Source: Siccibacter turicensis LMG 23730 (GTDB taxonomy: Bacteria > Pseudomonadota > Gammaproteobacteria > Enterobacterales > Enterobacteriaceae). Taken from it: a DNA stretch of 64,000 nt. The DNA lies in NCBI RefSeq assembly GCF_000463155.2, contig NZ_AWFZ01000028.1, positions 840,910 through 904,909 on the forward strand, read 5' to 3'. A program made the position numbers and the translations under genes. Below are positions 8,020 through 17,208 of this stretch, one piece after another. The notes below the pieces were generated by a model, which made no database searches, had not been told where the DNA came from, and was given only the letters and a program-made list of their open reading frames with translations. Numbering within the stretch: position 1 is the stretch's first letter; each line of letters starts with the position of its first letter.

Positions 8020-8975
8020 GCGTTATCCTCCTTTGCGTTCAGCCGCGCTACGCGAATAAACACCGCCGCAATACCGGCCACCATCATGAATACCAGCACC
8101 GAGGCGGCCGACCCCATGCCCATGTCCTGATAGGAGACGATCTGCTCCCGGGCGTAGCCGGAGATCGACATCGTTGCCTCGCTGTTAGAGGTCAGGACGT
8201 AGATCAGGTCGAAGACGCGCATCGCATCCATGATGCGGAAGATCAGGGCGACCACCAGCGCCGGCATGATCAGCGGTAGCGTAATGCGCCTGAAGCGCTG
8301 CCAGGCGCTGGCGCCGTCGACCCGCGCCGCTTCGTAGAGATCGCCGGGAATGAGCTGCAGCGCCGCCAGCAGCATCAGCGCCATAAACGGCGTGGTTTTC
8401 CAGACGTCGGCGATTACCACCGCCCACATGGAGAGCGACGGCTCGGCGATCCAGGCAAGGTGCGACGGCAGCCCAAGCCGCCCCAGCAGGTCGTTAATCA
8501 CGCCGTACTGATCGTGAAACATCCAGCCCCACATCTTGGCGCTGACGATGGTCGGGATCGCCCAGGGCACCAGAATCGCGGTGCGCACCAGCGCCCGGCC
8601 GCGAAACTTCTCGTTCATCAGCAGGGCCAGCAGCAGGCCAAGCACCAGCTCCAGCGACACCGACACGATGCTGAACCACAGCGTGTTGCCGACCGCCTGC
8701 CACCACAGCGGGTCGCTCAGCACGCCAATCGCCATGCCGTCCCGGTGGGCGAAGTAGTTCGCCACGCCGACTATTTCATACTCGTTGGGATTATCGAGCA
8801 TGGCGTTGGTAAAGCTGAACCAGATGGTTCTCAGCAGCGGCCAGCCGGCGGCAAACGCCAGCAGCAGCAGCGCCGGGGCAATCAACAGCCAGGCGCCGCG
8901 CCGACGACGCTGGTGCAGGCTGACTTTACGCCTGCCGCGCGACGCCGGTAAGGGAGGGGAAATATCGCTACGCAT
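8016..8975 (-). CDS. MalF-type permease of alpha-glucoside ABC importer
   Basis: 319 residues from the ATG at 8975, which has GGAG five bases upstream; a GTG two codons earlier is less likely. After a basic N-terminus (RGRRKVSLHQRRRRG) come about six membrane helices. The coupling loop is DLYEAARVDGASAWQRFRRI, followed by TLPLIMPALVVALIFRIMDA. CUT1 family. The first helix follows the basic stretch directly, so the long MalF periplasmic loop is missing, as in MsmF- or UgpA-like subunits. The binding-protein gene precedes it after a 167-base spacer. Confidence 0.93.
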   Translation of the reverse strand: MRSDISPPLPASRGRRKVSLHQRRRRGAWLLIAPALLLLAFAAGWPLLRTIWFSFTNAMLDNPNEYEIVGVANYFAHRDGMAIGVLSDPLWWQAVGNTLWFSIVSVSLELVLGLLLALLMNEKFRGRALVRTAILVPWAIPTIVSAKMWGWMFHDQYGVINDLLGRLGLPSHLAWIAEPSLSMWAVVIADVWKTTPFMALMLLAALQLIPGDLYEAARVDGASAWQRFRRITLPLIMPALVVALIFRIMDAMRVFDLIYVLTSNSEATMSISGYAREQIVSYQDMGMGSAASVLVFMMVAGIAAVFIRVARLNAKEDNA

Positions 8976-9104
8976 AGGCACTCCAGTGACGGTTCACAGT
9001 GTTACCTCCACGCTCACGGCGGCTGTCCCTGTCGGCCAGCGACCGGCATGAGAGCGTCGGGGCGTCATCATCAACGCCGCCACGCTGCCGTGAGCACGGT
9101 GATC

Positions 9105-9125
9105 CCCTCTCCCGCCGGGAGAGGG
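9105..9125. repeat. Inverted repeat between binding-protein and permease genes
   Basis: CCCTCTCCC (9105-9113), loop GCC, GGGAGAGGG (9117-9125): a perfect 9-bp stem beginning 18 bases after the binding-protein stop. No T tract. Such hairpins after binding-protein genes often protect the upstream message or reduce read-through, giving more binding protein than permease. That role is inferred. Confidence 0.6.
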
Positions 9126-9142
9126 TCAGGCGACCGCGCGGC

Positions 9143-10414
9143 TTACCGCCAGTCGGAGGCTTTGGTGCGCTTCAGGCGTTTCTCCAGATCCGCCACCGCT
9201 TTTTTGCCGTCCTCTTTGCCGTTCAACACGCTGAAGGTCACGTTGAAGATGGCGTTGGAGACGCGGGGATACTGCGCCTTGGTTACCGTCGCCGGGCGCG
9301 GCACCGCTTTGGCAAAGATGTCGCGGAACATGGTCAGATGCGGTGCCAGCGCCTGCACCTCTTTATCGTCATAGAGCGCCACGCGGGTCGGTGCATGGCC
9401 GAGCATTTTCAGACGGTTTTTTTGGGAGTCGTCATCGGTGAGGATTTTCACCAGCGCAATGGCCGCGTCCGGATTCCTGGTGTTACCGTTAACCGACCAG
9501 TGCCAGCCGCCCAGCGCCGTGGCGCCGTTGCCCTCCGGGCCACTCGGCAGAGCCGTCACGCCCACCTTGCCTTTCAGCGGGCTGTCGTCAGCCTGAGAGA
9601 GCTGGTACGCATAGGGCCAGTTGCGCATAAACAGCGCATCGCCGTTCTGGAACACCGAGCGCGACTCCTCCTCTTTGTAGCCGAGCACCCCTTTTGGCGC
9701 GATGGTCCCGATCCAGCCCTGGGCCATATCCAGCGCCTGCGCCGCCTTCGGATTGTTGATGGTGATGTTGCCCTTTTCGTCAATAAAGGTGCCGCCGCCG
9801 TAAGAGTCCACCCACTCCAGCGCATTGCAGGTCAGCCCCTCATACGACTTGCCCTGGAACACCAGACCCCAGAAGTTCTTTTTGCCCTCTTTGCGCTCGG
9901 CGGCCTGAATTTTGGTCGCGATACGCGTCAGGTCCTGCCAGGTTTTGGGCGGCTGCTCCTGATATTTATCGAGCAGATCCTTACGGTAGAACAGCACGCC
10001 GGTATCGATATAACCGGGCACCGCTTTCAGGTGGCCGTTAACGCTGTTGTTCTGCCACGGGCCGGGGAAGAATTTGTCTTTTTCAGATCCCATCGCCTCG
10101 GTGAGATCCAGGGTTTGCTTATCAAGCAGGCCGATCCAGATGGTATCGGTTTCGAAGACGTCGACGGCCTTTCCATCTTTTGCCGCGAAGAGCTGCTGAA
10201 GTAGCGCAAGTTTTTCATCGGAGCCCGACGGGAATTCCACAAATTCAAGCTGGTGCTGCGTCTGCTTTTCAAAGCGATCTTTGATGTACTTACAGTACTC
10301 TTTGCCGCCCGGCGACACCGGGCACTCCATCCGCAGGGTATCCGCAAAACTGGCCTGGCAAAAACCCGCCAGCGCCACCGTCAGGGCACTTAACGTCAGC
10401 GTTTTCATCTTCAC
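9143..10414 (-). CDS. Periplasmic sugar-binding protein of alpha-glucoside ABC importer
   Basis: 423 residues. The signal peptide (MKMKTLTLSALTVALAGFCQ) probably ends after ASFA. The body is of the MalE/extracellular solute-binding family 1 type, with PSGSDEKLALLQQLFAAKDG, an aspartate-rich first lobe (VDVFETDTIWIG) and ALGGWHWSVN in the second lobe. Two cysteines near the mature N-terminus (MECPVSPGGKEYC) could form a disulfide. It is the first gene of the leftward operon and should deliver the sugar to the MalF/MalG-type permeases. No regulator is encoded alongside. Alpha-glucosides are inferred as the ligand from the two glucosidases. Confidence 0.92.
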   Translation of the reverse strand: MKMKTLTLSALTVALAGFCQASFADTLRMECPVSPGGKEYCKYIKDRFEKQTQHQLEFVEFPSGSDEKLALLQQLFAAKDGKAVDVFETDTIWIGLLDKQTLDLTEAMGSEKDKFFPGPWQNNSVNGHLKAVPGYIDTGVLFYRKDLLDKYQEQPPKTWQDLTRIATKIQAAERKEGKKNFWGLVFQGKSYEGLTCNALEWVDSYGGGTFIDEKGNITINNPKAAQALDMAQGWIGTIAPKGVLGYKEEESRSVFQNGDALFMRNWPYAYQLSQADDSPLKGKVGVTALPSGPEGNGATALGGWHWSVNGNTRNPDAAIALVKILTDDDSQKNRLKMLGHAPTRVALYDDKEVQALAPHLTMFRDIFAKAVPRPATVTKAQYPRVSNAIFNVTFSVLNGKEDGKKAVADLEKRLKRTKASDWR

Positions 10415-10884
10415 CTCTTGATAATTGTTGTAGTAAGAGGTGGCCTCAGGCTAAAGCCTTCAGGCCGCCGTAATCGGAATCGCGCAAAAATGCGCCATAA
10501 CAACAAGCTAGTTAAGGATCGTCTTATGCTGCAAAAAAGTTGTCGCACGGTTACGCTAAATAGCGATGCAGTGCACGGAACGCAGCATAAAGGCAGTAAA
10601 AAAGCGGTCTGATGTTGCGAAATGGCGAAAAGCTGCAAAGCATTAAGCCGGTGAGCCTGTTAATCCCGCGGCGCACCGGGCGACGAGGCCTGGCCATCAT
10701 GGCCTGAAAACCGCACTCGCTGGCTTTACACGGTTCTTTGAACTGCCTCTCAAAATGTTAATAAATATGTCCGGGGTTATTTACAGCGCCAGGGATGTTA
10801 CCAGTATCATGTTACCGGTATCAGAGAGCGCACCTGCACACCGCATCGGTAAAGCGCCATTGTGAATCCCAGAGGATAATAAGA
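10415..10884. other. Divergent intergenic region, sugar operon/GntP permease
   Basis: These 470 bases contain no convincing gene. The region must carry the promoters of both the leftward sugar operon and the rightward permease gene. I searched by eye for a CRP site (TGTGA-N6-TCACA) and a LacI/GalR-type palindrome and found none I would defend. A short AT-rich run at about 10755-10780 is the most promoter-like part for the permease side. Confidence 0.5.
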
Positions 10885-12261
10885 ATGACCGAAACAACTT
10901 ACGCTTACGGCGCTGGAACGCTGCTCGGCATTGCCGCCGCTGCGGTGATCCTGCTGCTGGTACTGATCATGCGCTTTCGTGTGCATGCCTTCCTGGCCCT
11001 GACGCTGGTCAGCGTGGTCGTTGCCATCGCGACCAAAGTCCCGTTCGATAAAATCGTCCCGACCATCCTGAGCGGTTTCGGCTCCACCCTCGCAGGCGTC
11101 GCCCTGCTGGTCGGCCTTGGCGCGATGATTGGTCGTCTGCTTGAAGTGTCCGGCGGCGCGAAGGTGCTGGCCGATACGCTGATCAACAAGTTTGGCTCAC
11201 AGCGCGCGCCGTTCGCGCTGGGCGTCGCCTCGCTGCTGTTTGGCTTCCCGATCTTCTTCGATGCCGGTCTGGTGGTTATGCTGCCGATCATCTTCAGCGT
11301 CGCGAAGCAGTTTGGCGGCTCGACCCTCAAGTACGCCTTCCCTGCCGCAGGCGCCTTTGCGGTAATGCATGCGCTGGTACCGCCGCATCCGGGCCCGGTT
11401 GCCGCCAGCGAACTGCTGGGTGCCAACATCGGTCTGCTGGTGTTTGTGGGTCTGATCATCGCCCTGCCGACCTGGTATCTGGGTGGCTACCTGTATGGCC
11501 AGTACGCCGGTAAAAAATTCGACGTCAAACTGCCCAGCTCCTTCCTGGGTGAAGTCCAGCAGGACGCGAACCATCAGCCGCCGTCATTTGGTCTGGTACT
11601 GACCATTCTGCTGATGCCGCTGGTGCTGATTTTCCTTGATACCGGTCTTAATACCGCGACGGTGATGGGCTGGGTCAGCGCCGACAGCACGTTGGTTAAC
11701 TTCCTGCGTATGCTGGGTAAAACCCCGATCGCGCTGCTGATTACCGTGTTCTTCTCGCTGTGGGTGTTCAGCGGTCGCAACAGCCTCAGCCATCTGGAAA
11801 AAATCTGCGACGGCGCGCTCGGCCCGATCTGCGGCATTATCCTGGTGACCGGTGCGGGCGGGATGTTCGGTGGCGTACTGCGCGCCAGCGGCATCGGCGA
11901 CGCGCTGGCCGGGGTGCTGTCTGATACCGGCATGCCGCTTATCGTTGCCGCGTTCGTGATCTCCACCGCGCTGCGCGTGGCGCAGGGCTCTGCCACCGTG
12001 GCCCTGACCACTACCGCGGCGTTGGTTGCCCCGATGGTGCAGGTGACAACCGGACTGAGCGAATTCGACCTGTGCTTTATCGTTATCGCTATCGCGGGCG
12101 GCGCTACGGTGCTGTCCCACGTGAACGATTCCGGTTTCTGGCTGGTGGGTCGCTTCCTGGAAATGGACGAGAAAACCACGCTGAAAACCTGGACCGTGAT
12201 GGAAACTCTGCTCGGCAGCCTGGCGTTTATCTTCGCCGCTATCGGCAGCCTGATTTTGTAA
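10885..12261 (+). CDS. GntP-family gluconate/organic-acid permease
   Basis: 458 residues from the ATG at 10885, preceded by AGAGGA. About 12 hydrophobic segments. The family-typical stretches GFPIFFDAGLVVMLPI, HALVPPHPGPVAA and SHVNDSGFWLVGRF are clear. Members (GntT, GntU, IdnT, DsdX, YgbN) import gluconate, idonate, D-serine or related acids by proton symport. The sequence alone does not tell the substrate, and no kinase, dehydratase or regulator accompanies it. Together with the sugar operon it sits between rna and rnk, an insertion relative to E. coli. Confidence 0.9.
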   Translation: MTETTYAYGAGTLLGIAAAAVILLLVLIMRFRVHAFLALTLVSVVVAIATKVPFDKIVPTILSGFGSTLAGVALLVGLGAMIGRLLEVSGGAKVLADTLINKFGSQRAPFALGVASLLFGFPIFFDAGLVVMLPIIFSVAKQFGGSTLKYAFPAAGAFAVMHALVPPHPGPVAASELLGANIGLLVFVGLIIALPTWYLGGYLYGQYAGKKFDVKLPSSFLGEVQQDANHQPPSFGLVLTILLMPLVLIFLDTGLNTATVMGWVSADSTLVNFLRMLGKTPIALLITVFFSLWVFSGRNSLSHLEKICDGALGPICGIILVTGAGGMFGGVLRASGIGDALAGVLSDTGMPLIVAAFVISTALRVAQGSATVALTTTAALVAPMVQVTTGLSEFDLCFIVIAIAGGATVLSHVNDSGFWLVGRFLEMDEKTTLKTWTVMETLLGSLAFIFAAIGSLIL

Positions 12262-12323
12262 GAGAGTTTGTGAAGTAAGGCTCTTCAAAATCCCCGTCGG
12301 GGCCAGTATCATCCCCCTTAGCT

Positions 12324-12357
12324 AACCCTCATCGCCTGGCGGTGAGGGTTTTCTTTT
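12324..12357 (+). terminator. Terminator of the GntP-family gene
   Basis: AACCCTCA (12324-12331) pairs with TGAGGGTT (12343-12350), followed by TTCTTTT. It lies 62 bases after the permease stop and before rnk. Confidence 0.85.
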
Positions 12358-12408
12358 GGCTATATGCCCCGCATGCCGCGGGCGTAACGACATAACATGG
12401 AGTGACAG

Positions 12409-12819
12409 ATGTCCAGACCTGCCATCATCATCAGTGAACTTGATGCTGTGCGCATCGATAAACTGCTTGAGAAACCTGAGTACGCCACGCTGCCGGTCGC
12501 CCAGGCGTTAAACACCGAGCTTGACCGGGCTACGCTGCTCTCCCCGCAGGCAATGCCGCATAACGTGGTGAGCATGCAAAGTGAAGTGGAGTTTCGTGAT
12601 GTGAACAGCGGTGAGCGCTACGTGCGTAAGCTGGTCTACCCGTCGCAGATGACGGACAGCAGTACCCAGCTGTCGGTACTGGCTCCGGTAGGTGCCGCAC
12701 TGCTGGGGTTAGAGGTGGGGAATACCATTCAGTGGACGCTACCGGGCGGCAGCGAGACGCATCTTGAAGTGCTGGGGTTACGCTACCAGCCTGAAGCCGC
12801 TGGCGATTTCCATCTGTAA
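12409..12819 (+). CDS. rnk: Regulator of nucleoside diphosphate kinase, Rnk
   Basis: 136 residues, the usual Rnk length (E. coli 136). It has a short helical N-terminus and a C-terminal GreA/GreB-like FKBP fold ([33 protein letters not shown]). Known role: binds RNA polymerase near the secondary channel without the transcript-cleaving coiled coil of the Gre factors, and affects nucleoside diphosphate kinase levels. A GGAG site lies upstream of the ATG. Position next to ybdR matches E. coli. Confidence 0.95.
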   Translation: MSRPAIIISELDAVRIDKLLEKPEYATLPVAQALNTELDRATLLSPQAMPHNVVSMQSEVEFRDVNSGERYVRKLVYPSQMTDSSTQLSVLAPVGAALLGLEVGNTIQWTLPGGSETHLEVLGLRYQPEAAGDFHL

Positions 12820-12850
12820 CCTCCCCTGACGCGCCGCGACGCGTTGTTGC

Positions 12851-12880
12851 AGAGGATGCGTACGCATCCTCTTTCCGTTT
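12851..12880 (+). terminator. Perfect palindrome after rnk, likely terminator
   Basis: AGAGGATGCG (12851-12860) is followed by TA and then CGCATCCTCT (12863-12872): a 22-base perfect palindrome with no natural loop, followed by TTCCGTTTT. It sits 31 bases after the rnk stop, between two convergent genes. Confidence 0.75.
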
Positions 12881-12995
12881 TACCGCCTGCCCATTCCACG
12901 CTTTACGTCATCGCCTGACCGGCGACAGCGGCCGTTTTCACGCCGATCCTGAAAGGGCATCCGACGCACCCCATACGGGCGCGCCGGGCGAGCCG

Positions 12996-14228
12996 TTACG
13001 GCATTAGCGGCGTATTCACGATACCGGTCACTTTATCGCGTGCGGCTTCCGGTGTGGTCGCCCCCGGCACCAGAATCACCTTCCGGCACTCCTCTTCGCG
13101 CTTCTCAAAGATTTTGTACCCTTCCGCCGCCGCATCGAGCGGCATGTAGTGAGTGACAATCTCCTCCGGATGAATCAGCCCCTTCTCAATAAGCTCCAGC
13201 AGTTCCGGCAGCCATTTCTGCACGTGAGTCTGGCCCATCTTAAAGGTGATGCCTTTATCGAAGGCGTCGCCAAACATGAAGCCGTGAATAAACCCGGCAT
13301 AGACGCCCGGCACGCTCACCACCCCACCGCGGCGCACGGCGGCGATACACTGACGAAGCGCCTTACCGCTGCTGCCCTCAATTTTCAGGTTGGTCAGCAG
13401 GGTTTCGGTTTTACTGCCTTTCGCTTCGAAACCCACCGCATCAATCACGCCGTCCACGCCGCGATTCCCCAGAGTGCGCTCGATAATTGCCGCAGCCGGA
13501 TCGTCGATCTCATCGAAGTTAATCGGGATTACGCCGTAGCGCTGCTCCGCAAAGGCGAGTCGATAGGCGTTGTGGTCGACCATGAAAATCTGCTCGGCCC
13601 CCAGATAGCGGGCGCAGGCGGCGCTCAGCAGCCCCACCGGCCCGGCACCGTAGATGGCCACGCGCGAACCTTTGCCGATTTCGGCGTTTTTCACCGCCTG
13701 CCATGCGGTCGGGAGGATATCCGACAGGAACAGCACTTTGTCGTCGGCGAGGGTAGAAGGCACTTTGATCGGCCCGACGTTCGCTTTCGGCACCCGGACG
13801 TACTCCGCCTGGCCACCGGGTATGCCGCCGTAGAGGTGGCTAAAGCCGAACAGCGCCGCCGGAGCCGGGATCTGCTTTTTGTTGAGCGCGGCGCCGTGGC
13901 CGCCGTTGGTGGTTTCACAGGCGGAGTACTGCTGCAGGTGGCAGAAGAAGCAGTCGCCGCAGGCAATAACAAACGGCACCACCACCCGGTCACCCTTTTG
14001 CAGGTTGGTGACGCCGCGGCCGGTTTCCACCACCTCGCCCATAAACTCGTGCCCAAAAATATCGCCGTGTTCGGTCTGGGGAATTTTACCGCGATAGAGG
14101 TGCAGGTCTGACCCGCAGATAGCCGTGGCGGTGACCCGCAGGATCACATCGTCATCGGCATAGATGGACGGGTCCGGAACGTTATCAACGCGAACATCGT
14201 GGGCGCCATGATAGGTTAACGCTTTCAT
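12996..14228 (-). CDS. ybdR: Zinc-dependent alcohol dehydrogenase-like protein YbdR
   Basis: 410 residues (E. coli YbdR about 412), MDR superfamily. Catalytic-zinc ligands appear in [10 protein letters not shown] and GHEFMGEV. Structural-zinc cysteines are in [18 protein letters not shown]. The Rossmann nucleotide-binding motif is [13 protein letters not shown]. The closest named relatives are formaldehyde/threonine dehydrogenase-like enzymes; the physiological substrate of YbdR is not established. It is convergent with rnk. In E. coli uspG lies between ybdR and ahpF; here it is missing. Confidence 0.93.
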   Translation of the reverse strand: MKALTYHGAHDVRVDNVPDPSIYADDDVILRVTATAICGSDLHLYRGKIPQTEHGDIFGHEFMGEVVETGRGVTNLQKGDRVVVPFVIACGDCFFCHLQQYSACETTNGGHGAALNKKQIPAPAALFGFSHLYGGIPGGQAEYVRVPKANVGPIKVPSTLADDKVLFLSDILPTAWQAVKNAEIGKGSRVAIYGAGPVGLLSAACARYLGAEQIFMVDHNAYRLAFAEQRYGVIPINFDEIDDPAAAIIERTLGNRGVDGVIDAVGFEAKGSKTETLLTNLKIEGSSGKALRQCIAAVRRGGVVSVPGVYAGFIHGFMFGDAFDKGITFKMGQTHVQKWLPELLELIEKGLIHPEEIVTHYMPLDAAAEGYKIFEKREEECRKVILVPGATTPEAARDKVTGIVNTPLMP

Positions 14229-14430
14229 AAACTGACCTCCTGGTTATCGCCAGGCTCATCAGGCAGCATCATCGACGATGAATCTGCATGACTGAGCCAG
14301 GTGGCTGGAATTTCAGCGAAAAAGCGAAGCGGTATGCTTCACTCTCCTCTGACCAAGCGTAGCCAGGTGAGGTGCGCTGCCCGGCTTTTTAGGGCCAGAC
14401 GGCGGTGGATTGGGATTTATCCTGGGCATA

Positions 14431-14457
14431 AAAAAAGGCCGCATCGGCGGCCTTTTT
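14431..14457 (-). terminator. Terminator of ahpF
   Basis: GGCCGC and GCGGCC flank ATCG, bounded by six As on the left and five Ts on the right. Read on the minus strand, it starts 19 bases after the ahpF stop. The 250-base stretch between ybdR and ahpF holds nothing else that I recognise. Confidence 0.85.
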
Positions 14458-14475
14458 GCTGCGTAACGTCAGTTG

Positions 14476-16041
14476 TTACGCGGTTTTGGTACGGATCAGG
14501 TAGTCGAACGCGCTGAGTGACGCTTTCGCACCTTCGCCGGTGGCGATGATGATCTGCTTGTACGGAACGGTGGTGCAGTCCCCTGCGGCAAACACGCCCT
14601 TCACGCTGGTTTCGCACTTGGCGTCGATGATGATTTCGCCCATGCGGCTGCGCTCAACCGCGCCTTCCAGCCAGTTGGTGTTCGGCAGCAGACCGATCTG
14701 GACGAAGATACCGGCCAGCTCCAGGGTGTGTTTGGCACCGCTGACGCGATCCTGATACTCCAGCGCGGTCATTTTGCTGCCGTCGCCGATCACTTCGGTG
14801 GTCATCGCGTTCAGGATGATCTCGACGTTCGGCAGGCTGCGCAGCTTGTCCTGCAGCACCTGGTCCGCTTTCATCTCTGGGGCGAACTCCAGCAGGGTGA
14901 CGTGCTCTACGATGCCGGCGAGGTCAATAGCCGCTTCCACACCGGAGTTACCGCCGCCGATCACACCCACGCGCTTGCCTTTAAACAGCGGGCCGTCGCA
15001 GTGCGGGCAGTAGGTTACGCCCTTGGTGCGGTACTGGTCTTCACCCGGCACGTTCATGTTACGCCATTTGGCGCCGGTGGCGATGATGACGCTGCGCGCT
15101 TTCAGGGTGGCGCCTGAGGCGGTTTCAATCTGATGCAGGCCGCCTTCCACGCTTGCCGGAATCAGCTTCGTCGCGCTTTGGGTGTCGATCACGTCTACAT
15201 CGTATTCATTCACGTGCGCCTTGAGCGCGCCGGCCAGCTTCTGACCTTCGGTTTTCGGTACCGAGATGTAGTTTTCGATGTCCACGGTGTCGAGCACCTG
15301 GCCGCCGAAACGTTCACCCATCAGACCGGTACGGATACCTTTACGCGCAGAGTAGACCGCTGCTGCCGCACCCGCCGGGCCGGAACCGACGATCAGGACG
15401 TCGTAAGCGTCACGCTGGTTCAGCGCCTCTGCCGCACGTTTCTCCGCGCCGGTATCGACTTTCGCCATGATTTCAGCCAGTGACAGACGGCCCTGACCGA
15501 ACTCTTTACCGTTCATAAACACCGCCGGCACACCCATGATGTTGCGGTCGGTGATTTCGTTCTGGAACACTGCACCGTCAATAGCGGTGTGCTTGATGCG
15601 CGGGTTGAGCACCGCCATCAGGTTCAGCGCCTGCACCACGTCCGGGCAGTTGTGGCACGAGAGCGAGTAGTAGGTTTCAAACTCGAAGTCGCCGTCCAGA
15701 TCGCGGATCTGCTCCAGCAGCTCTTTCGCTTCTTTCGACGGGTGACCGCCGGTCCACAGCAGCGCCAGTACCAGCGAGGTGAACTCATGACCCAGCGGGG
15801 AGCCGGCGAAGCGCGGGCCCTGAGCGGAACCCGGGTTAGTGATCAGGAACGACGGTTTGCGAACCGGCAGCGCGTTGTCTTCACGGAAAGACACTTTGTC
15901 AGACAGTTCAGCGATTTCAGCCAGCAGTTCCTTGATTTCTGCCGATTTCGCGCTGTCATCCAGCGTAGCAACCAACTCGACAGGCTTAGTCAGACGCTCA
16001 AGATACGCCTTGAGCTGAGTTTTCATGTTTGAATCGAGCAT
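14476..16041 (-). CDS. ahpF: Alkyl hydroperoxide reductase flavoprotein subunit AhpF
   Basis: 521 residues from the ATG at 16041, which has CCAGGAGA upstream and gives exactly the E. coli length; longer frames lack support. The N-terminal double-thioredoxin domain carries the redox pair in CHNCPDV (near residue 129). The thioredoxin-reductase-like part has FAD and NAD motifs ([31 protein letters not shown]) and CPHCDGP (near 345-348). Known role: transfers electrons from NADH to AhpC, which reduces peroxides in the cytoplasm. It follows ahpC after a gap of about 250 bases that carries an ERIC element. Confidence 0.98.
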   Translation of the reverse strand: MLDSNMKTQLKAYLERLTKPVELVATLDDSAKSAEIKELLAEIAELSDKVSFREDNALPVRKPSFLITNPGSAQGPRFAGSPLGHEFTSLVLALLWTGGHPSKEAKELLEQIRDLDGDFEFETYYSLSCHNCPDVVQALNLMAVLNPRIKHTAIDGAVFQNEITDRNIMGVPAVFMNGKEFGQGRLSLAEIMAKVDTGAEKRAAEALNQRDAYDVLIVGSGPAGAAAAVYSARKGIRTGLMGERFGGQVLDTVDIENYISVPKTEGQKLAGALKAHVNEYDVDVIDTQSATKLIPASVEGGLHQIETASGATLKARSVIIATGAKWRNMNVPGEDQYRTKGVTYCPHCDGPLFKGKRVGVIGGGNSGVEAAIDLAGIVEHVTLLEFAPEMKADQVLQDKLRSLPNVEIILNAMTTEVIGDGSKMTALEYQDRVSGAKHTLELAGIFVQIGLLPNTNWLEGAVERSRMGEIIIDAKCETSVKGVFAAGDCTTVPYKQIIIATGEGAKASLSAFDYLIRTKTA

Positions 16042-16169
16042 ACAATCTCCTGGGCTTAAAACATCATCATGCAAGCTGCCTTGTGCGGGCTGCCTGAATG
16101 CAACTTGAATCATGGTGTGGGGATAAAAATCGGGTGCAATATTGCACCCGATATAAAGCATAATTTTTC

Positions 16170-16285
16170 AAAGGATTTTCGCTTCAGAGCAAGGCGGCGA
16201 ACTCTCAAGTCCCCGGGAGCTTACTCAAGTAAGTGACCGGGGCGCGAGAGTGAAGCCAACGCCGCTATGAGGCGAAAGCCGACGA
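16170..16285. repeat. ERIC element between ahpC and ahpF
   Basis: The core contains GTCCCCGGGAGCTTAC and AAGTAAGTGACCGGGGCG (from about 16209), matching the central inverted repeat of the enterobacterial repetitive intergenic consensus, including most of the region used for ERIC typing primers. Nested stems are visible: ACTCTC with GAGAGT, CCCCGG with CCGGGG, CTTACT with AGTAAG. The outer borders are approximate. As it is transcribed between ahpC and ahpF, it may alter message stability or the ratio of the two proteins. Confidence 0.82.
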
Positions 16286-16289
16286 AAAA

Positions 16290-16853
16290 TTAGATTTTGC
16301 CGACCAGGTCCAGGGAAGGAGCGAGCGTCGCTTCGCCTTCTTTCCACTTAGCCGGGCAAACTTCACCTGGGTGCGCAGCAACGTACTGAGCCGCTTTGAT
16401 TTTACGCAGCAGGTCAGATGCGTCACGGCCGATGCCTTCAGCGGTAACTTCAATCGCCTGGATGATGCCCTGCGGGTCAACGATGAAAGTACCACGGTCA
16501 GCCAGACCTTCGTCTTCACGCATATTTTCGAAGTTACGGGTCAGGGCGCCAGTCGGGTCACCGATCATCGCGTACTGGATTTTAGCGATGGTGTCGGAGC
16601 TGCTGTGCCATGCTTTGTGGGTGAAGTGGGTGTCGGTAGAGACGGAGTACACGTCTACGCCCAGCTTCTGCAGTTCGTCGTAGTGATCGGCAACGTCGCC
16701 CAGTTCGGTCGGGCAAACGAAGGTAAAGTCAGCCGGATAGAAGAAGAATACGCTCCAGCGGCCTTCAGTGTCTTTCTCGGTGACTTCGATGAATTCACCG
16801 TTTTTGAACGCCATGTTTTTGAAAGGTTTGATTTTAGTGTTAATCAAGGACAT
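16290..16853 (-). CDS. ahpC: Alkyl hydroperoxide reductase peroxiredoxin AhpC
   Basis: 187 residues, a typical 2-Cys peroxiredoxin. The peroxidatic Cys47 is in FTFVCPTE and the resolving cysteine is in GEVCPAKW near residue 166. The GALTRNF and YVAAHPGEV segments are as in E. coli AhpC. Known role: reduces hydrogen peroxide and organic peroxides using electrons from AhpF; cytoplasmic decamer. The start has CGGAGGA nearby. The stop is five bases from the ERIC element. Confidence 0.98.
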   Translation of the reverse strand: MSLINTKIKPFKNMAFKNGEFIEVTEKDTEGRWSVFFFYPADFTFVCPTELGDVADHYDELQKLGVDVYSVSTDTHFTHKAWHSSSDTIAKIQYAMIGDPTGALTRNFENMREDEGLADRGTFIVDPQGIIQAIEVTAEGIGRDASDLLRKIKAAQYVAAHPGEVCPAKWKEGEATLAPSLDLVGKI

Positions 16854-16924
16854 CTATACTTCCTCCGTGGTTTCGATGGGATGTAAGGTATCGAAATTCT
16901 CTCGCTGCTGCTAATGCGTTTGCA

Positions 16925-16980
16925 TTATCAAATCAATAAGCGATAGCTAACAACCCTTACCGATAACGTTTTTGACGACG
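16925..16980 (-). promoter_or_regulatory. Probable OxyR-controlled promoter region of ahpC
   Basis: On the minus strand this region reads GTTATCGGTAAGG, then AGCTATCGCTTATTGATTTG and ATAATG. From memory this closely resembles the E. coli ahpC upstream region protected by OxyR. ATCG/CTATC quarter-sites spaced about one helical turn apart are visible. The exact four-part operator is not resolved by eye. Confidence 0.5.
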
Positions 16981-17032
16981 AAAAGGTGCATGCGCATCTT
17001 TTGCCGGACCAACGTGTTGAGCGTTGAAAATA

Positions 17033-17063
17033 AAAAAGCCACCTCCTGACGGGGTGGCTTTAA
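17033..17063 (-). terminator. Terminator of ybdL
   Basis: AAAGCCACC (17035-17043) pairs with GGTGGCTTT (17053-17061). Read on the minus strand it ends in a run of Ts. It lies about 150 bases after ybdL. The stretch 17064-17208 holds no gene; dsbG, found near here in E. coli, is absent. Confidence 0.8.
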
Positions 17064-17208
17064 ACCTGAAATTCCCGCAGGCAACTTCAAGGATGGGTCT
17101 TGCACTTACACGCAAAACGCTTTGATTAGAACACTCCCCCTGACAAAGGGCAATGCGCCTTGTCGGCTATCTCGCCTATGGCTGTGATAGGTTTTGACTG
17201 TCGCTGCC

